From NCBI RefSeq assembly GCF_026810445.1, contig NZ_CP113949.1, positions 930,001 through 994,000 of the forward strand: DNA of 64,000 bases, given 5' to 3'. The stretch is from Pseudomonas sp. BSw22131. Its GTDB lineage: Bacteria > Pseudomonadota > Gammaproteobacteria > Pseudomonadales > Pseudomonadaceae. Shown here piece after piece: positions 7,868-17,519 of the stretch; within the stretch, counting starts at the first letter, position 1; each line of letters opens with the position of its first letter. The position numbers and the translations under genes are program-made. Under the pieces are notes generated by a model. It did not search any database. It was not told the origin of the DNA and saw nothing but the letters and a program-made list of their open reading frames with translations.

Positions 7868-8692
7868 ATGAACAGCGAAGAGCAAACCCTGATCGACGAC
7901 TTGTTTGTAAAACTCAAGCAAGCAGAAAAGGATTCGGCCATACGAGACGCCCAGGCCGAAGCGCGGATCAAGGAACACCTCGGCGAGCAGCCAGGCGCCC
8001 CTTATTACATGGCGCAAGCTATCATCGTGCAGGAAGTGGCCATCAAGCAGCTCGAGGCCCAGAGTCGCCAGCGCGATGAACAGATCCAGCAGTTGCAGAC
8101 CGAGCTTCAGCGCGCCAAGGCGCAGGCGCCCGCAACGGCTCAGAGCGGCGGTTTCCTGTCGAGCATCTTTGGTGGTGGCGCCCGGGAGCCACAGGCTCAG
8201 CAGCCTTCTTCGTTTTCCCAACAGCGTCCGTCCAATCCGCAGCCTTCTTCGGGCGGCTGGCGGGACTCGGGGCCCGCTAGCCCACCGCCTTACAACAGCG
8301 CCGCGCCGCAAGGTAATTACGCGCAGCCGCAGCAGCCGCCGCAGCAACAAGCACCTGCCTCGCCAATGGGCAGCGGCTTTTTGGGCGGTGCATTGAAAAC
8401 AGCGGCAGGCGTGGCCGGCGGTGTGATGCTGGCGCAAGGCATCAGCAGCCTGTTTCATCAAAACAGCCAGCCGCAGGAGATTGTCGAAGTCATCAAAGAG
8501 GAGCCGGCGCAAAACGTCAGCGACACTTTCAGCCAGGACTCAGGCAGCACCGGTGGCTGGAACGATGATCAGCAGAACGTCACCAGCAATGACAACTGGG
8601 GCGGGAACAACGATGCAGGTGGCTTTGCCGATACCGACTATGGTAACGACGATGGCGGCGGCATGTTCGACGACGATGATTCGTTCGTCTGA
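7868..8692 (+). CDS. DUF2076 domain protein
   Basis: The N-terminal 80 residues contain the DUF2076 signature: a short helix with LIDDLFVKLKQAE, a GAPYYMAQAIIVQE block and a coiled coil. A Pro/Gln/Ser-rich linker follows (about 100-175), then a Gly-rich hydrophobic segment around GGALKTAAGVAGGVMLAQG, and an Asp/Asn/Gly-rich acidic tail ending DDDDSFV. The function is unknown; the segment around 190-210 may associate with membrane. ATG 7868 is used because DUF2076 begins there. The frame is open further upstream, but no better start or homology is seen. Confidence 0.82.
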   Translation: MNSEEQTLIDDLFVKLKQAEKDSAIRDAQAEARIKEHLGEQPGAPYYMAQAIIVQEVAIKQLEAQSRQRDEQIQQLQTELQRAKAQAPATAQSGGFLSSIFGGGAREPQAQQPSSFSQQRPSNPQPSSGGWRDSGPASPPPYNSAAPQGNYAQPQQPPQQQAPASPMGSGFLGGALKTAAGVAGGVMLAQGISSLFHQNSQPQEIVEVIKEEPAQNVSDTFSQDSGSTGGWNDDQQNVTSNDNWGGNNDAGGFADTDYGNDDGGGMFDDDDSFV

Positions 8693-8820
8693 TACATCGT
8701 CACGAATCCACCCCGTTATGACGCCTCGCGAATGAATTCCTGTGCACAGGAGATGTGCACTGGTCAGCGAAGCTTCGCGGGCAAGCCTCGCTCAACAAGC
8801 TTCGCGCTGAACGCAAATCC

Positions 8821-9362
8821 CTGTAGGAGCCAACTTGTTGGCGAGGCGGCCGTGCGGATTGAATCAATCCCAACGCCACGCGAATGAATTCGCGTCTACA
8901 GATCAAGCGCCCATCCAGAAGCGCTTCCGGTTCTGTAGGAGCCAACTTGTTGGCGAGGCGGCCGTGCGGATTGAATCAATCCCAACGCCACGCGAATGAA
9001 TTCGCGTCTACAGATCAAGCGCCCATTCAGAAGCGCTTCCGGTTCTGTAGGAGCCAACTTGTTGGCGAGTCGGTTTCGGATAAAGGTTGAATCAGTCCCG
9101 ACGCCACGCGAATGAATTCGCGTCTACAGATCAAGCGCCCATTCAGAAGCGCTTCCGGTTCTGCAGGAGCCAACTTGTTGGCGAGGCGGTTTCGAATAAA
9201 GGTTGAACCAGTCCCGACGCCACGCGAATGAATTCGCTCCTACAGATCAAGCGCCCATTCAGAAGCGCCTCGGTTCTGTAGGAGCCAACTTGTTGGCGAG
9301 GCGGTTTCGGATAAAGATTGAATCAGTCCCGACGCCACGCGAATGAATTCGCGTCTACAGCC
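8821..9362. repeat. Five-copy BIME/REP array, 112-116 bp period
   Basis: GTAGGAGCCAACTTGTTGG starts at 8823, 8935, 9047, 9163 (GCAGGAG variant) and 9278, giving periods of 112, 112, 116 and 115. Each unit also holds the inverted partner ACGCGAATGAATTCGCGTCTACAG and a linker with CAAGCGCCCAT. Units one and two are nearly identical, so this is recent tandem amplification. The array fills most of the 8693-9512 gap, and no gene is seen in it. Confidence 0.9.
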
Positions 9363-9512
9363 CGCGGTGTCAGCCGCGCGTCACCGGGTTCTCAACGCGC
9401 TAATTCGGTCTTCCTTCCCACGCCACTCTTCAATCACTTCCTCAAACTGGCATACTGAGCGCCGGCTCGCCTTTCGGGCCGTTGTCGCTCGTTAGCGCAT
9501 CGAGGATTTCCG

Positions 9513-9992
9513 GTGAAAAGAATTGCGGTGTTCGCCGACGTACAAAACCTCTATTACACCGTGCGTCAGGCTCATGGCTGCCACTTCAACTATGCCGCTC
9601 TGTGGGCTGATATCAGCCAGCGCGGGCAGATTGTCGAAGCCTATGCCTATGCCATCGACCGTGGCGACAGCAAGCAGCAACAGTTCCAGCAGATCCTGCG
9701 CAACCTGGGTTTCGTCGTCAAACTCAAGCCGTACATTCAACGCAGCGATGGCTCGGCCAAAGGCGACTGGGACGTGGGCATCACCATCGACATCATGGAC
9801 GTCGCGCCCAACGTGGATGAAGTCGTGCTGGCCTCGGGTGATGGCGATTTTGATTTGCTACTCGAGCGCATCATCAGCAAGCACGGCGTTGAAGCAGTGG
9901 CGTATGGCGTGCCCGGGCTCACTGCCAACTCGCTGATCCGCGCGGCCAGCCGATATGTGCCGATTGAAGGCGGGTTGTTGCTCAAGAATTAG
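9513..9992 (+). CDS. NYN-domain (LabA/DUF88) putative RNase
   Basis: The 159-residue protein has the PIN-like NYN fold. An N-terminal FADVQNLYYT holds the first acidic residue. KGDWDVGITIDIM and LASGDGDFDLLLERI supply the remaining conserved Asp residues that would bind metal, followed by GVEAVAYGVPG. Related proteins are predicted nucleases acting on RNA. It starts at GTG 9513 with GAGGA nine bases upstream. It is monocistronic, flanked on both sides by REP elements. Confidence 0.83.
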   Translation: MKRIAVFADVQNLYYTVRQAHGCHFNYAALWADISQRGQIVEAYAYAIDRGDSKQQQFQQILRNLGFVVKLKPYIQRSDGSAKGDWDVGITIDIMDVAPNVDEVVLASGDGDFDLLLERIISKHGVEAVAYGVPGLTANSLIRAASRYVPIEGGLLLKN

Positions 9993-10006
9993 AGCCGCAC
10001 TCCACT

Positions 10007-10085
10007 GTAGGAGCGAACTTGTTCGCGAGGCGGCGTTCCTGACACAACACTGTGACCGCTTCGCCAACAAATTGGCTCCTACAGG
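10007..10085. repeat. REP-like inverted pair
   Basis: GTAGGAGCGAACTTGTTCGCGAGG is followed by CTTCGCCAACAAATTGGCTCCTACAG in opposite orientation, between the NYN gene and the exonuclease gene. It resembles the units of the 8.8-9.4 kb array. Confidence 0.75.
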
Positions 10086-10128
10086 GCGAGCCGTACATTC
10101 AAGACCATCGCTAAAGGCCATTAAAACC

Positions 10129-10743
10129 GTGCACGAGCGCATCGCTGTTATCGACTTTGAAACCACCGGAATCTCCCCCGGCGCTGGCTGCCGCGCCACC
10201 GAGATTGCCGTGGTGATCATGGAGCAAGGGCGCATCGTGGAGCGTTATCAAAGCCTGATGAACGCCGGTGTACGCATTCCGTCCTTTATCGAATCGTTGA
10301 CCGGCATCAGTAACAGCATGCTGCGCACAGCCCCCAGCGCCGACCGAGTGATGAACGAAGTGGCCGAGTTCGTCGGCGTCACCCCGCTGGTTGCGCACAA
10401 TGCCTCGTTCGACCAGAAGTTCTGGGATTACGAACTTTCGCGCATCAAGCGCCTGCGCGAGCAGAGCTTCGCGTGCTCCCTGCTACTTGCGCGCCGCCTG
10501 ATGCCTGGCGCACCGAATCACAAGCTTGGCACCCTCACCACGTGGGCCGGCCTGCCAAACACCGGCAAGGCCCACCGGGCCATGGCCGATGCTGAAATGG
10601 CCGCCAACCTCACCGCGCACCTCAGCAACGAACTGCGCCACACCCACGGCGTCAGCAGCGTGTCCCACCAGATGATGTGCTCCCTGCAAAAAGTCCCGGC
10701 CAAAAAAGTCAGCGAAGCCATCAAACGCCATCGCGGTTTTTGA
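10129..10743 (+). CDS. 3'-5' exonuclease, DnaQ/DEDDh family
   Basis: The three Exo motifs of DEDDh exonucleases are present: VIDFETTG at the N-terminus (catalytic Asp and Glu), VAHNASFDQKF in the middle, and HRAMADAEM with the general-base His and last Asp. With 204 residues it resembles stand-alone epsilon-like proteins rather than the replicative subunit. The frame is open further upstream through the REP element, but homology begins at GTG 10129, preceded by AAAGG. The C-terminal basic tail (KKVSEAIKRHRGF) might bind nucleic acid. The physiological role is unknown. Confidence 0.83.
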   Translation: MHERIAVIDFETTGISPGAGCRATEIAVVIMEQGRIVERYQSLMNAGVRIPSFIESLTGISNSMLRTAPSADRVMNEVAEFVGVTPLVAHNASFDQKFWDYELSRIKRLREQSFACSLLLARRLMPGAPNHKLGTLTTWAGLPNTGKAHRAMADAEMAANLTAHLSNELRHTHGVSSVSHQMMCSLQKVPAKKVSEAIKRHRGF

Positions 10744-10771
10744 CACCGGGCTGCGCCGTCCGCTGTGCGCC

Positions 10772-10885
10772 CCGTCGCCAACAAGTTGGCTACAGACAGC
10801 GGCTGTCGTTTATGTAAACGCAGCGCGATCTCGCTTCTGCGCGAAGGGCGTGGGAGCTGGCTTGCCTGCGATCTGCCGCGCAGCC
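10772..10885. repeat. Degenerate REP-type elements
   Basis: A half element (GTCGCCAACAAGTTGGCTACAG, 10772-10793) and a second type (CGTGGGAGCTGGCTTGCCTGCGAT, about 10848-10872) lie between the exonuclease and the exporter. The second type reappears at 54.4-54.6 kb. Confidence 0.6.
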
Positions 10886-11021
10886 GCAGCAAAGCCTGTG
10901 GCAGATGCCAAGACCAAGCGCCAAAAAAGTGTATGGGTCGAATAAATCCCATGTGTTGCTGATATCCAGCGCCTGTCATTCCTAAAATGATCCGCCACAA
11001 CAACTAGACCTTGAGCTATTC

Positions 11022-11921
11022 ATGCCTGTTTCTCGCCGTTTCCCCCTGTTGTTGATGGGTGCTTTTTTCGCCTTGTATGTCATCTGGGGCTCTACGTACC
11101 TCGCCATTCGCATCGGCATCGAAACCTGGCCGCCGCTGATGATGGCGGGCGTGCGTTTTACGATTGCCGGCGCGGTGCTGTTCGCCTTCATGTGCTGGCG
11201 CGGGGCGCCGATGCCATCCCGGCGCCAGTGGGTGTCCGCCGGCATGATCGGGTTTTTGCTGCTGGCCTGTGGCAACGGGGGAGTGACGCTGGCTGAGCAC
11301 GCAGGCGTGGCGTCAGGCGTTGCTGCGTTGTCTGTCGCGGTCGTGCCGTTGTTCACCTTGCTGTTCGGTCTGTTCTGGGGGCATCGCAACACCCGGCTTG
11401 AATGGGCCGGCATTCTGCTGGGGCTGGTGGGCATAGGCCTGCTCAACCTGGGCTCCAATCTGCAAGCCAGCCCTATGGGCGCCGCGCTGGTTATCCTGGC
11501 TGCCGCGTCATGGGCGTTCGGTTCGGTCTGGAGTCGATACTTGCCGCTGCCGGTCGGTCCCATGGCCAGCGCCTGTGAAATGCTCATCGCAGGTGCCATG
11601 TTGCTCGCTGGCAGCGTCCTCAGTGGCGAGCGCATGACCCAATCGCCCGGCCTCTCCGGCTGGCTGGTCATGGCGTATCTGGTGGTGTTCGGCTCGATCA
11701 TCGCGTTCAGCGCCTACATGTACCTGCTGAAGAATGTGCGCCCGGCCGCCGCCACCAGCTATGCCTACGTCAACCCCGCGGTGGCGGTGATGCTGGGCGT
11801 CGCGTTCGCCGGTGAACACATTGGCATCGAAGAAGGGCTGGCGATGGCCGTGATCATCAGCGCCGTGGTGCTGATCGGCTTGCCGCAGTGGCGCAAGCAG
11901 AAACCCGCCGAGAAAGGGTAA
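11022..11921 (+). CDS. yedA: EamA/DMT family exporter, YedA-like
   Basis: About ten transmembrane segments in two EamA repeats (roughly residues 10-140 and 150-290) place it in the drug/metabolite transporter superfamily. The start region ALYVIWGSTYLAIRIGIETWPP is typical of the YedA branch, as is the length of 299 residues. Substrates of this branch are poorly defined (amino acids or metabolites). It sits 48 bases before rhlE on the same strand. Whether the two are co-transcribed is not clear. Confidence 0.85.
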   Translation: MPVSRRFPLLLMGAFFALYVIWGSTYLAIRIGIETWPPLMMAGVRFTIAGAVLFAFMCWRGAPMPSRRQWVSAGMIGFLLLACGNGGVTLAEHAGVASGVAALSVAVVPLFTLLFGLFWGHRNTRLEWAGILLGLVGIGLLNLGSNLQASPMGAALVILAAASWAFGSVWSRYLPLPVGPMASACEMLIAGAMLLAGSVLSGERMTQSPGLSGWLVMAYLVVFGSIIAFSAYMYLLKNVRPAAATSYAYVNPAVAVMLGVAFAGEHIGIEEGLAMAVIISAVVLIGLPQWRKQKPAEKG

Positions 11922-11969
11922 ACTGCCGGCCATTGCAAAACGTGCTGACACTTTTCCTACGGTATCCCC

Positions 11970-13304
11970 ATGACATTCGCCTCTCTCGGCCTGATCGAAC
12001 CCTTGCTGCGCGCCCTTGATGCGCTCGGCTACCAGACCCCGACGCCTGTCCAGGCGCAGGCGATCCCTCCCGTGCTGGCCGGGCGCGACCTGATGGCAGC
12101 CGCCCAGACCGGCACTGGCAAAACTGCCGGTTTCGCTTTGCCACTGTTGCAACGCCTGACCATGGAAGGCCCGAAAGTAGTCTCCAACTCGATTCGCGCC
12201 TTGGTGCTGGTGCCGACCCGCGAACTGGCCGAACAGGTTCACGCGAACATCGCTCAATACGCCGAGCACCTGCCGCTGACCACCTACGCGGTGTATGGCG
12301 GCGTCAGTATTAACCCGCAGATGATGAAACTGCGCCGTGGCGTGGACGTGTTGGTGGCGACTCCAGGCCGTTTGCTGGACTTGTTTCGGCAGAACGCCGT
12401 GAAATTCTCCCAGGTGCAAACGCTGATCCTCGACGAAGCCGATCGCATGCTGGATCTGGGGTTCTCCGAAGAGCTGCGCGACATCTACGCCGCGCTGCCC
12501 AAGCGCCGCCAGACGCTGCTTTTTTCCGCGACGTTCTCGGATGCCATCCGCGCGTTGGCCGCACAGATGCTCGATGATCCGCTGAGCATCGAAGTCAGCC
12601 CGCGCAACGTGGCGGCGTCCTCGGTCAAGCAATGGGTCGTGCCGGTGGACAAAAAGCGCAAGGCCGAACTGTTCATCCATCTGCTGAGAAAACAGCGCTG
12701 GACCCAAGTGCTGGTCTTCGCCAAAACCCGCGTCGGTGTCGATCAACTGGTTGACCGCCTGCAAGGCCTGAGCATTAACGCGGACGGCATTCACGGCGAC
12801 AAACCGCAAGCCACACGGCAGCGTGCGCTGGACCGCTTCAAGGCCAAAGAAGTGCAGATTCTGGTCGCTACTGACGTGGCTGCACGCGGTCTGGACATCG
12901 ACGACCTTCCGACCGTGGTCAACCTCGACCTGCCGATCGTTGCCGAAGACTACATCCACCGCATCGGCCGCACCGGGCGCGCCGGCCTGACCGGGGAAGC
13001 TATTTCGTTCGTGTGCGCCGACGAGGTGGAGCTGTTGTCCGCCATCGAGATGCTGACGCGCCAGACCCTCACCCGTAAGGAAGAGCAGGATTTCGAGCCT
13101 GAACACCGCGTTCCGGCCACCGACGCCAGCGGCCAGATACTGAAGAAGCCGAAAAAACCCAAAAAGCCGAAAGTCAGCGGTGGCGGCAAGCGCAACCTGG
13201 GCAAATGGGTGGACAGCGGTGATGCAGCGCCAGAAGCGCCGTCGGTCAAGCCTGTGCGCAAAGTGCCGGTGTTTAATACCGGGCCGAGGAAGCGTAAGCC
13301 TTGA
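11970..13304 (+). CDS. rhlE: DEAD-box ATP-dependent RNA helicase RhlE
   Basis: All core motifs are in order: Q motif (TPTPVQAQAIP), Walker A AQTGTGKT, PTRELAEQ, TPGRLLD, DEADRMLDLGF, SAT, and in the second RecA domain ATDVAARGLDI and HRIGRTGR. The C-terminus after about residue 370 is a Lys-rich, low-complexity tail (KKPKKPKKPK), typical of RhlE and probably RNA-binding. The length of 444 residues is standard. Family members unwind RNA in ribosome maturation, mRNA turnover or cold adaptation. Confidence 0.93.
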   Translation: MTFASLGLIEPLLRALDALGYQTPTPVQAQAIPPVLAGRDLMAAAQTGTGKTAGFALPLLQRLTMEGPKVVSNSIRALVLVPTRELAEQVHANIAQYAEHLPLTTYAVYGGVSINPQMMKLRRGVDVLVATPGRLLDLFRQNAVKFSQVQTLILDEADRMLDLGFSEELRDIYAALPKRRQTLLFSATFSDAIRALAAQMLDDPLSIEVSPRNVAASSVKQWVVPVDKKRKAELFIHLLRKQRWTQVLVFAKTRVGVDQLVDRLQGLSINADGIHGDKPQATRQRALDRFKAKEVQILVATDVAARGLDIDDLPTVVNLDLPIVAEDYIHRIGRTGRAGLTGEAISFVCADEVELLSAIEMLTRQTLTRKEEQDFEPEHRVPATDASGQILKKPKKPKKPKVSGGGKRNLGKWVDSGDAAPEAPSVKPVRKVPVFNTGPRKRKP

Positions 13305-13557
13305 GGTCTTCCAGTGCTGGCCGCCACGCACGGTGACGCGCGCCGGTTCGCACCCGTGAGTTGCATTCTGTTTTAGCAATAAATGTATTTGTCAGTAAAA
13401 TGCAGTCGAAGGAATTTGCTGGTCGTCCGATGTTCAGCTGTCGATGCATCTGACGGATTAGTTTTACAGGCGCTGAAACGATAGTCGTCCAGCGCTCGCA
13501 TCATGGATCAGGCAGCCCTGCATGAGGGTTTGCCAGCAACTGAGGGTATGAATTCGC

Positions 13558-14634
13558 GTGAAGATTCTTGTTACCGGCGGTGCCGGCTTTATCGGGTCGG
13601 CGGTCATTCGCCACATCATTTCCAATACCGCAGACTCCGTCGTCAACGTCGACAAGCTGACATACGCGGGTAACCTGGAGTCCCTGCAGGCCGTTGACCA
13701 GAACGAGCGCTACGCGTTTGAACACGTCGATATCTGCAACCGCGAAGACCTTGATCGCGTGTTCCGTGATCACCAGCCCGATGCCGTGATGCACCTGGCC
13801 GCCGAATCGCACGTTGACCGCTCGATCACCGGGCCTTCGGAATTCATACAGACCAACATCATTGGCACCTACGTGCTGCTGGAAGCTGCCCGCGGCTACT
13901 GGTCTTCACTGGATGAAACGCGCAAAGCGGCCTTCCGCTTCCACCACATTTCGACCGACGAAGTGTACGGCGATCTCCATGGGCCGGAAGATCTCTTCAC
14001 CGAAACCACCCCTTACCAGCCAAGTTCGCCGTACTCTGCCAGCAAGGCCAGCTCTGACCATCTGGTGCGCGCTTGGGCACGCACTTACGGTCTGCCAACT
14101 CTGGTCACCAACTGCTCCAATAACTACGGTCCGTTCCACTTCCCCGAGAAGTTGATCCCGCTGGTTATCCTCAATGCACTGGAAGGCAAACCGCTGCCGA
14201 TCTACGGGAAGGGCGACCAGATCCGCGATTGGCTGTTTGTAGAAGATCACGCCCGTGCACTCTACAAAGTCGTCACCGAAGGCGAGATTGGCGAGACCTA
14301 CAACATCGGTGGCCACAACGAAAAACAAAACATCGAAGTCGTGCGCACCGTTTGTGCCTTGCTCGATGAGCTGCGTCCGGATTCCGCTTTCCGTCCGCAT
14401 GCCGACCTGCTGACCTACGTCAAAGATCGTCCGGGTCACGACCTGCGTTACGCGATCGATGCCAGCAAGATCGAACGCGAGCTGGGTTGGGTGCCGGAAG
14501 AGAGCTTCGATTCGGGCATTCGCAAGACGGTGCAGTGGTATCTCGAAAACCCTGAGTGGGTGGCGCATGTTAAAAGCGGTAGCTACCAGCAGTGGATCGA
14601 CAAAAACTACGCCGCACGTACTGACAAAGCATGA
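13558..14634 (+). CDS. rmlB: dTDP-glucose 4,6-dehydratase
   Basis: This is the second step of dTDP-L-rhamnose synthesis: NAD-dependent conversion of dTDP-glucose to dTDP-4-keto-6-deoxyglucose. The SDR Rossmann motif TGGAGFIGS is at the N-terminus. The catalytic triad region shows STDEVYGDL and [11 protein letters not shown], and [14 protein letters not shown] is diagnostic. The start is GTG. It heads an rmlBDA operon whose stop and start codons overlap by four bases. Its product also feeds the 3-amino sugar branch encoded at 19-22 kb. Confidence 0.96.
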   Translation: MKILVTGGAGFIGSAVIRHIISNTADSVVNVDKLTYAGNLESLQAVDQNERYAFEHVDICNREDLDRVFRDHQPDAVMHLAAESHVDRSITGPSEFIQTNIIGTYVLLEAARGYWSSLDETRKAAFRFHHISTDEVYGDLHGPEDLFTETTPYQPSSPYSASKASSDHLVRAWARTYGLPTLVTNCSNNYGPFHFPEKLIPLVILNALEGKPLPIYGKGDQIRDWLFVEDHARALYKVVTEGEIGETYNIGGHNEKQNIEVVRTVCALLDELRPDSAFRPHADLLTYVKDRPGHDLRYAIDASKIERELGWVPEESFDSGIRKTVQWYLENPEWVAHVKSGSYQQWIDKNYAARTDKA

Positions 14635-15536
14635 AGATTCTGCTGCTTGGTAAAAACGGCCAGGTAGGCTGGGAACTGCAGCGTGCGCTGGGCGTTGTTG
14701 GCGAAGTCATTGCATTGGATCGCAATCCTGCATTGACCGCCTACGGCACTCTCGCGGGCGATCTAGCTGATCTGGCAGGCCTGCGTGAAGCCATCCGTCA
14801 GGTTGCGCCAGACGTGATCGTCAACGCTGCCGCTTACACTGCAGTCGACAAGGCAGAGACCGAGCGCGATTTGGCCCACACGATAAACGCGCTCGCCAGC
14901 CAGGTGATGGCTGAAGAGGCCAAGCGGCTTGATGCGTTTCTGGTGCATTACTCCACGGACTACGTGTTCGATGGCGGCGGCACGGTTGCCTGGAAAGAAA
15001 GCGATGAGGTCGCTCCAGTCAATTATTACGGAGCAACCAAGCTTGAAGGCGAACAGCTGATTGTGGCGTCTGGCTGCAAGCATTTGATCTTCCGGACCAG
15101 TTGGGTCTATGCGGCGCGGGGCAACAATTTTGCCAAGACGATGCTCAGGCTCGCCAAGGATCGCACTTCCCTGAACGTGATTGCCGATCAGATCGGCGTG
15201 CCGACAGGGGCGGACCTGCTGGCTGACGTAGCGGTTATGGCCTTGCTGCAAGCGCGCACCAAGCCGGAGTTGTCCGGAATTTACCATCTGGCGCCTGCTG
15301 GTGAGACGTCGTGGCACGCTTATGCGCAATACGTAATCGACACTGCTCGCGCAATGGGTGAACTGCTGGCTGTGGAAACGATCAATCCCATCGCCACGAC
15401 CGAATATCCCACACCCGCCGGTCGCCCCTTGAATTCGCGTCTCGACACGAAAAAGCTCCGCGACTCCTTTTCGATACACTTGCCGGATTGGCAAAGTGGC
15501 GTAACCCGAATGCTTATGGAAGCCCTCAATAAATGA
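14631..15536 (+). CDS. rmlD: dTDP-4-dehydrorhamnose reductase
   Basis: This is the last step of dTDP-L-rhamnose synthesis. The 301-residue SDR protein has the N-terminal [12 protein letters not shown] nucleotide-binding loop, [12 protein letters not shown], the STDYVFDG segment, the catalytic YGATKLEGE and RTSWVYA. It overlaps rmlB by four bases at the start and rmlA by four at the end (ATGA both times), so the three enzymes are translationally coupled. Confidence 0.96.
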   Translation: MKILLLGKNGQVGWELQRALGVVGEVIALDRNPALTAYGTLAGDLADLAGLREAIRQVAPDVIVNAAAYTAVDKAETERDLAHTINALASQVMAEEAKRLDAFLVHYSTDYVFDGGGTVAWKESDEVAPVNYYGATKLEGEQLIVASGCKHLIFRTSWVYAARGNNFAKTMLRLAKDRTSLNVIADQIGVPTGADLLADVAVMALLQARTKPELSGIYHLAPAGETSWHAYAQYVIDTARAMGELLAVETINPIATTEYPTPAGRPLNSRLDTKKLRDSFSIHLPDWQSGVTRMLMEALNK

Positions 15537-16423
15537 ACACGACCAATCGTAAGGGAATCATTCTGGCCGGCGGATCGGGCACGCGCCTGCACCCGCTGAC
15601 CCTGGGCGTTTCCAAGCAAATGCTGCCCATCTACGACAAACCGATGATTTTCTACCCGCTGTCGGTTCTGATGCTGGCAGGCATGCGTGAGATCCTGATC
15701 ATCTCGACGCCCGAAGATTTGCCTAGCTTCCGAAAACTGCTGGGTGACGGCAGTCAGTACGGCATTGAGCTGACCTATGCTGAACAACCGAGCCCCGATG
15801 GTCTGGCCCAAGCCTTCATCATCGGCGAAGAATTCATCGGCAATGACCCTTGCTGCCTGATTCTGGGCGACAACATCTTCTACGGCCAACACTTCTCGGA
15901 CAACTTGCGCGCTGCGTCTGAGCAGGTGCATGGCGCGACAGTCTTTGGCTATCACGTCAACGATCCCGAGCGCTTTGGCGTGGTCGAGTTCGACCAGACT
16001 GGCCGTGCGCTGAGTATCGAAGAGAAGCCAGCCGTTCCGAAATCCAGCTATGCAGTCACCGGTCTGTATTTTTACGATAACCAGGTCGTTGAAATCGCCA
16101 AGAACATCAAGCCATCGGAACGTGGCGAGCTCGAAATCACCGACGTCAACCGCGCTTACCTCGATCAGAAAACCCTGACCGTTCAGATGCTGGGTCGCGG
16201 TTTTGCCTGGTTGGACACCGGTACTCACGAGTCGCTTCTGGAAGCAAGCCACTTCGTTCACACCATCGAGCAGCGTCAAGGCTGGAAAGTGGCGTGTCTT
16301 GAAGAGATCGCCTACACCAGCGGCTGGATCACCGCCGAGCAACTGGGTACTCAGGCTGAAAAGCTGAAGAAAACCGGTTACGGGCAGTACCTGCAGAAGC
16401 TTTTCGAAGAAGGGTCTCTCTGA
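15533..16423 (+). CDS. rmlA: Glucose-1-phosphate thymidylyltransferase
   Basis: This is the first step of the pathway: dTTP plus glucose-1-phosphate to dTDP-glucose. The 296-residue nucleotidyltransferase has the signature [16 protein letters not shown], then [21 protein letters not shown] and LGDNIFYG (metal-binding Asp). It is the last of the coupled rmlBDA genes. A glycosyltransferase follows after 33 bases. rmlC is missing here and is found at 30.8-31.3 kb on the other strand. Confidence 0.96.
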   Translation: MNTTNRKGIILAGGSGTRLHPLTLGVSKQMLPIYDKPMIFYPLSVLMLAGMREILIISTPEDLPSFRKLLGDGSQYGIELTYAEQPSPDGLAQAFIIGEEFIGNDPCCLILGDNIFYGQHFSDNLRAASEQVHGATVFGYHVNDPERFGVVEFDQTGRALSIEEKPAVPKSSYAVTGLYFYDNQVVEIAKNIKPSERGELEITDVNRAYLDQKTLTVQMLGRGFAWLDTGTHESLLEASHFVHTIEQRQGWKVACLEEIAYTSGWITAEQLGTQAEKLKKTGYGQYLQKLFEEGSL

Positions 16424-16456
16424 CCTACGTTTGCTAGCCGCCCTGTGATTTGACTG

Positions 16457-17392
16457 ATGGACCCGACGATGCCGATAGCGCAGCCCAAGATTGCCATCCT
16501 GTTGGCTGCCTATAACGGCATGGCCTGGATTGAAGAGCAGCTTGCTTCAATCCAGGCTCAAATTGATGTGAGCGTGACCCTATTCATAAGTATCGATCCC
16601 TCTGTGGACGGCACCGAAACGTGGTGTGCATCCTACGCAGCGGCACATCCCAATACCGTCATACTTGCGCCAACAGGACGCTTTGGCGGTGCAGCGCGGA
16701 ACTTCTTCAGGCTGCTGCGCGACGTTGACTTTTCTATGTATGAGTACGTCGCCTTTTCCGATCAGGATGATATCTGGAACCACGACAAGCTTAGTCGAGC
16801 GGTTGGGGTTCTAGCGTCGGGCGTTTACGACGGGTATTCCAGTAATGTCACTGCATTCTGGCCAGATGGCCGGCGCATGTTGATCAATAAGGCTCAGCCT
16901 CAGGTCAAATGGGACCATCTGTTTGAAGCGGCAGGGCCCGGCAGTACTTATGTTATGACCAAACAATTGGTCACTGACTTCAAGAACTCATTGATCGCTA
17001 ATTGGCTTATGGCTCAGGATGTGAGCCTGCATGATTGGTACTGCTACGCGTTCGCCCGAAGTTCCGGATACGAATGGTTCATTGATCCTGTGCCCGGACT
17101 GGACTATCGCCAGCATGCGAATAATCAGTTAGGCGTAAATGCTGGTATTCGTTCAGGAGCCTCACGCCTGAAAAAAGTATTCAACGGTTGGTGGTTTGAT
17201 CAAATTCGTCTGATTTCGTCTTTAACAGAAGCTGATGCTCCATGGTGGAATGAAAGTTATGCGCTTAAGACGCGTAGTTCGATGATAGAGCTGGCCTGGT
17301 ATTCTCCTCAGTGTAGAAGGCGTAAAGCAGAGAAGATATTACTTGGAGCTATTTGTTTGCTCCATGGTTTATCTATTATTCGCCTTCGCTAA
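16457..17392 (+). CDS. Family 2 glycosyltransferase, probable rhamnosyltransferase
   Basis: The N-terminal GT-A fold has the nucleotide-sugar motif ILLAAYNGMAWIEEQL and the metal-binding region FSDQDDIW. The downstream block HDWYCYAFA...LDYRQHANNQLG is typical of GT2 enzymes assembling rhamnose-containing O-antigens. It is 311 residues long and lies 33 bases after rmlA. Its closest relative in the window is the GT2 gene at 31.9-33.0 kb, which shares FSDQDDIW and DYRQH.NN. Donor and linkage cannot be read from the sequence. An in-frame ATG four codons later is an alternative start. Confidence 0.8.
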   Translation: MDPTMPIAQPKIAILLAAYNGMAWIEEQLASIQAQIDVSVTLFISIDPSVDGTETWCASYAAAHPNTVILAPTGRFGGAARNFFRLLRDVDFSMYEYVAFSDQDDIWNHDKLSRAVGVLASGVYDGYSSNVTAFWPDGRRMLINKAQPQVKWDHLFEAAGPGSTYVMTKQLVTDFKNSLIANWLMAQDVSLHDWYCYAFARSSGYEWFIDPVPGLDYRQHANNQLGVNAGIRSGASRLKKVFNGWWFDQIRLISSLTEADAPWWNESYALKTRSSMIELAWYSPQCRRRKAEKILLGAICLLHGLSIIRLR

Positions 17393-17425
17393 TCCGAGTT
17401 GAGCTATTGTTTTTCTGCCACTTAG

Positions 17426-17483
17426 CCGTCGAGAGCTTTAAATATGCCCGTATTATATGAGCGCCGAGGCGCTAACTCGACGG
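17426..17483. repeat. Inverted repeats between convergent genes
   Basis: CCGTCGAG at 17426-17433 pairs with CTCGACGG at 17476-17483. Inside is a tight hairpin AGCGCC-GA-GGCGCT (about 17460-17473). It sits in the gap between the convergent GT2 gene and the frameshifted membrane gene. It lacks a clear U tract on either strand, so terminator function is uncertain. Confidence 0.4.
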
Positions 17484-17519
17484 TCATTGGTGGTGAAAAT
17501 AATGTGTCTTAATCTATCG

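Noticed and set aside
8821-9362. Possible CRISPR array
   Set aside because: Spacers are also repeated, units contain internal inverted repeats and no cas gene is present. It is a REP/BIME array.
11508-13379. 623-aa open frame antisense to rhlE
   Set aside because: High G+C removes stops on the opposite strand. The composition (His/Gln/Arg-rich) is not protein-like and RhlE is unambiguous.
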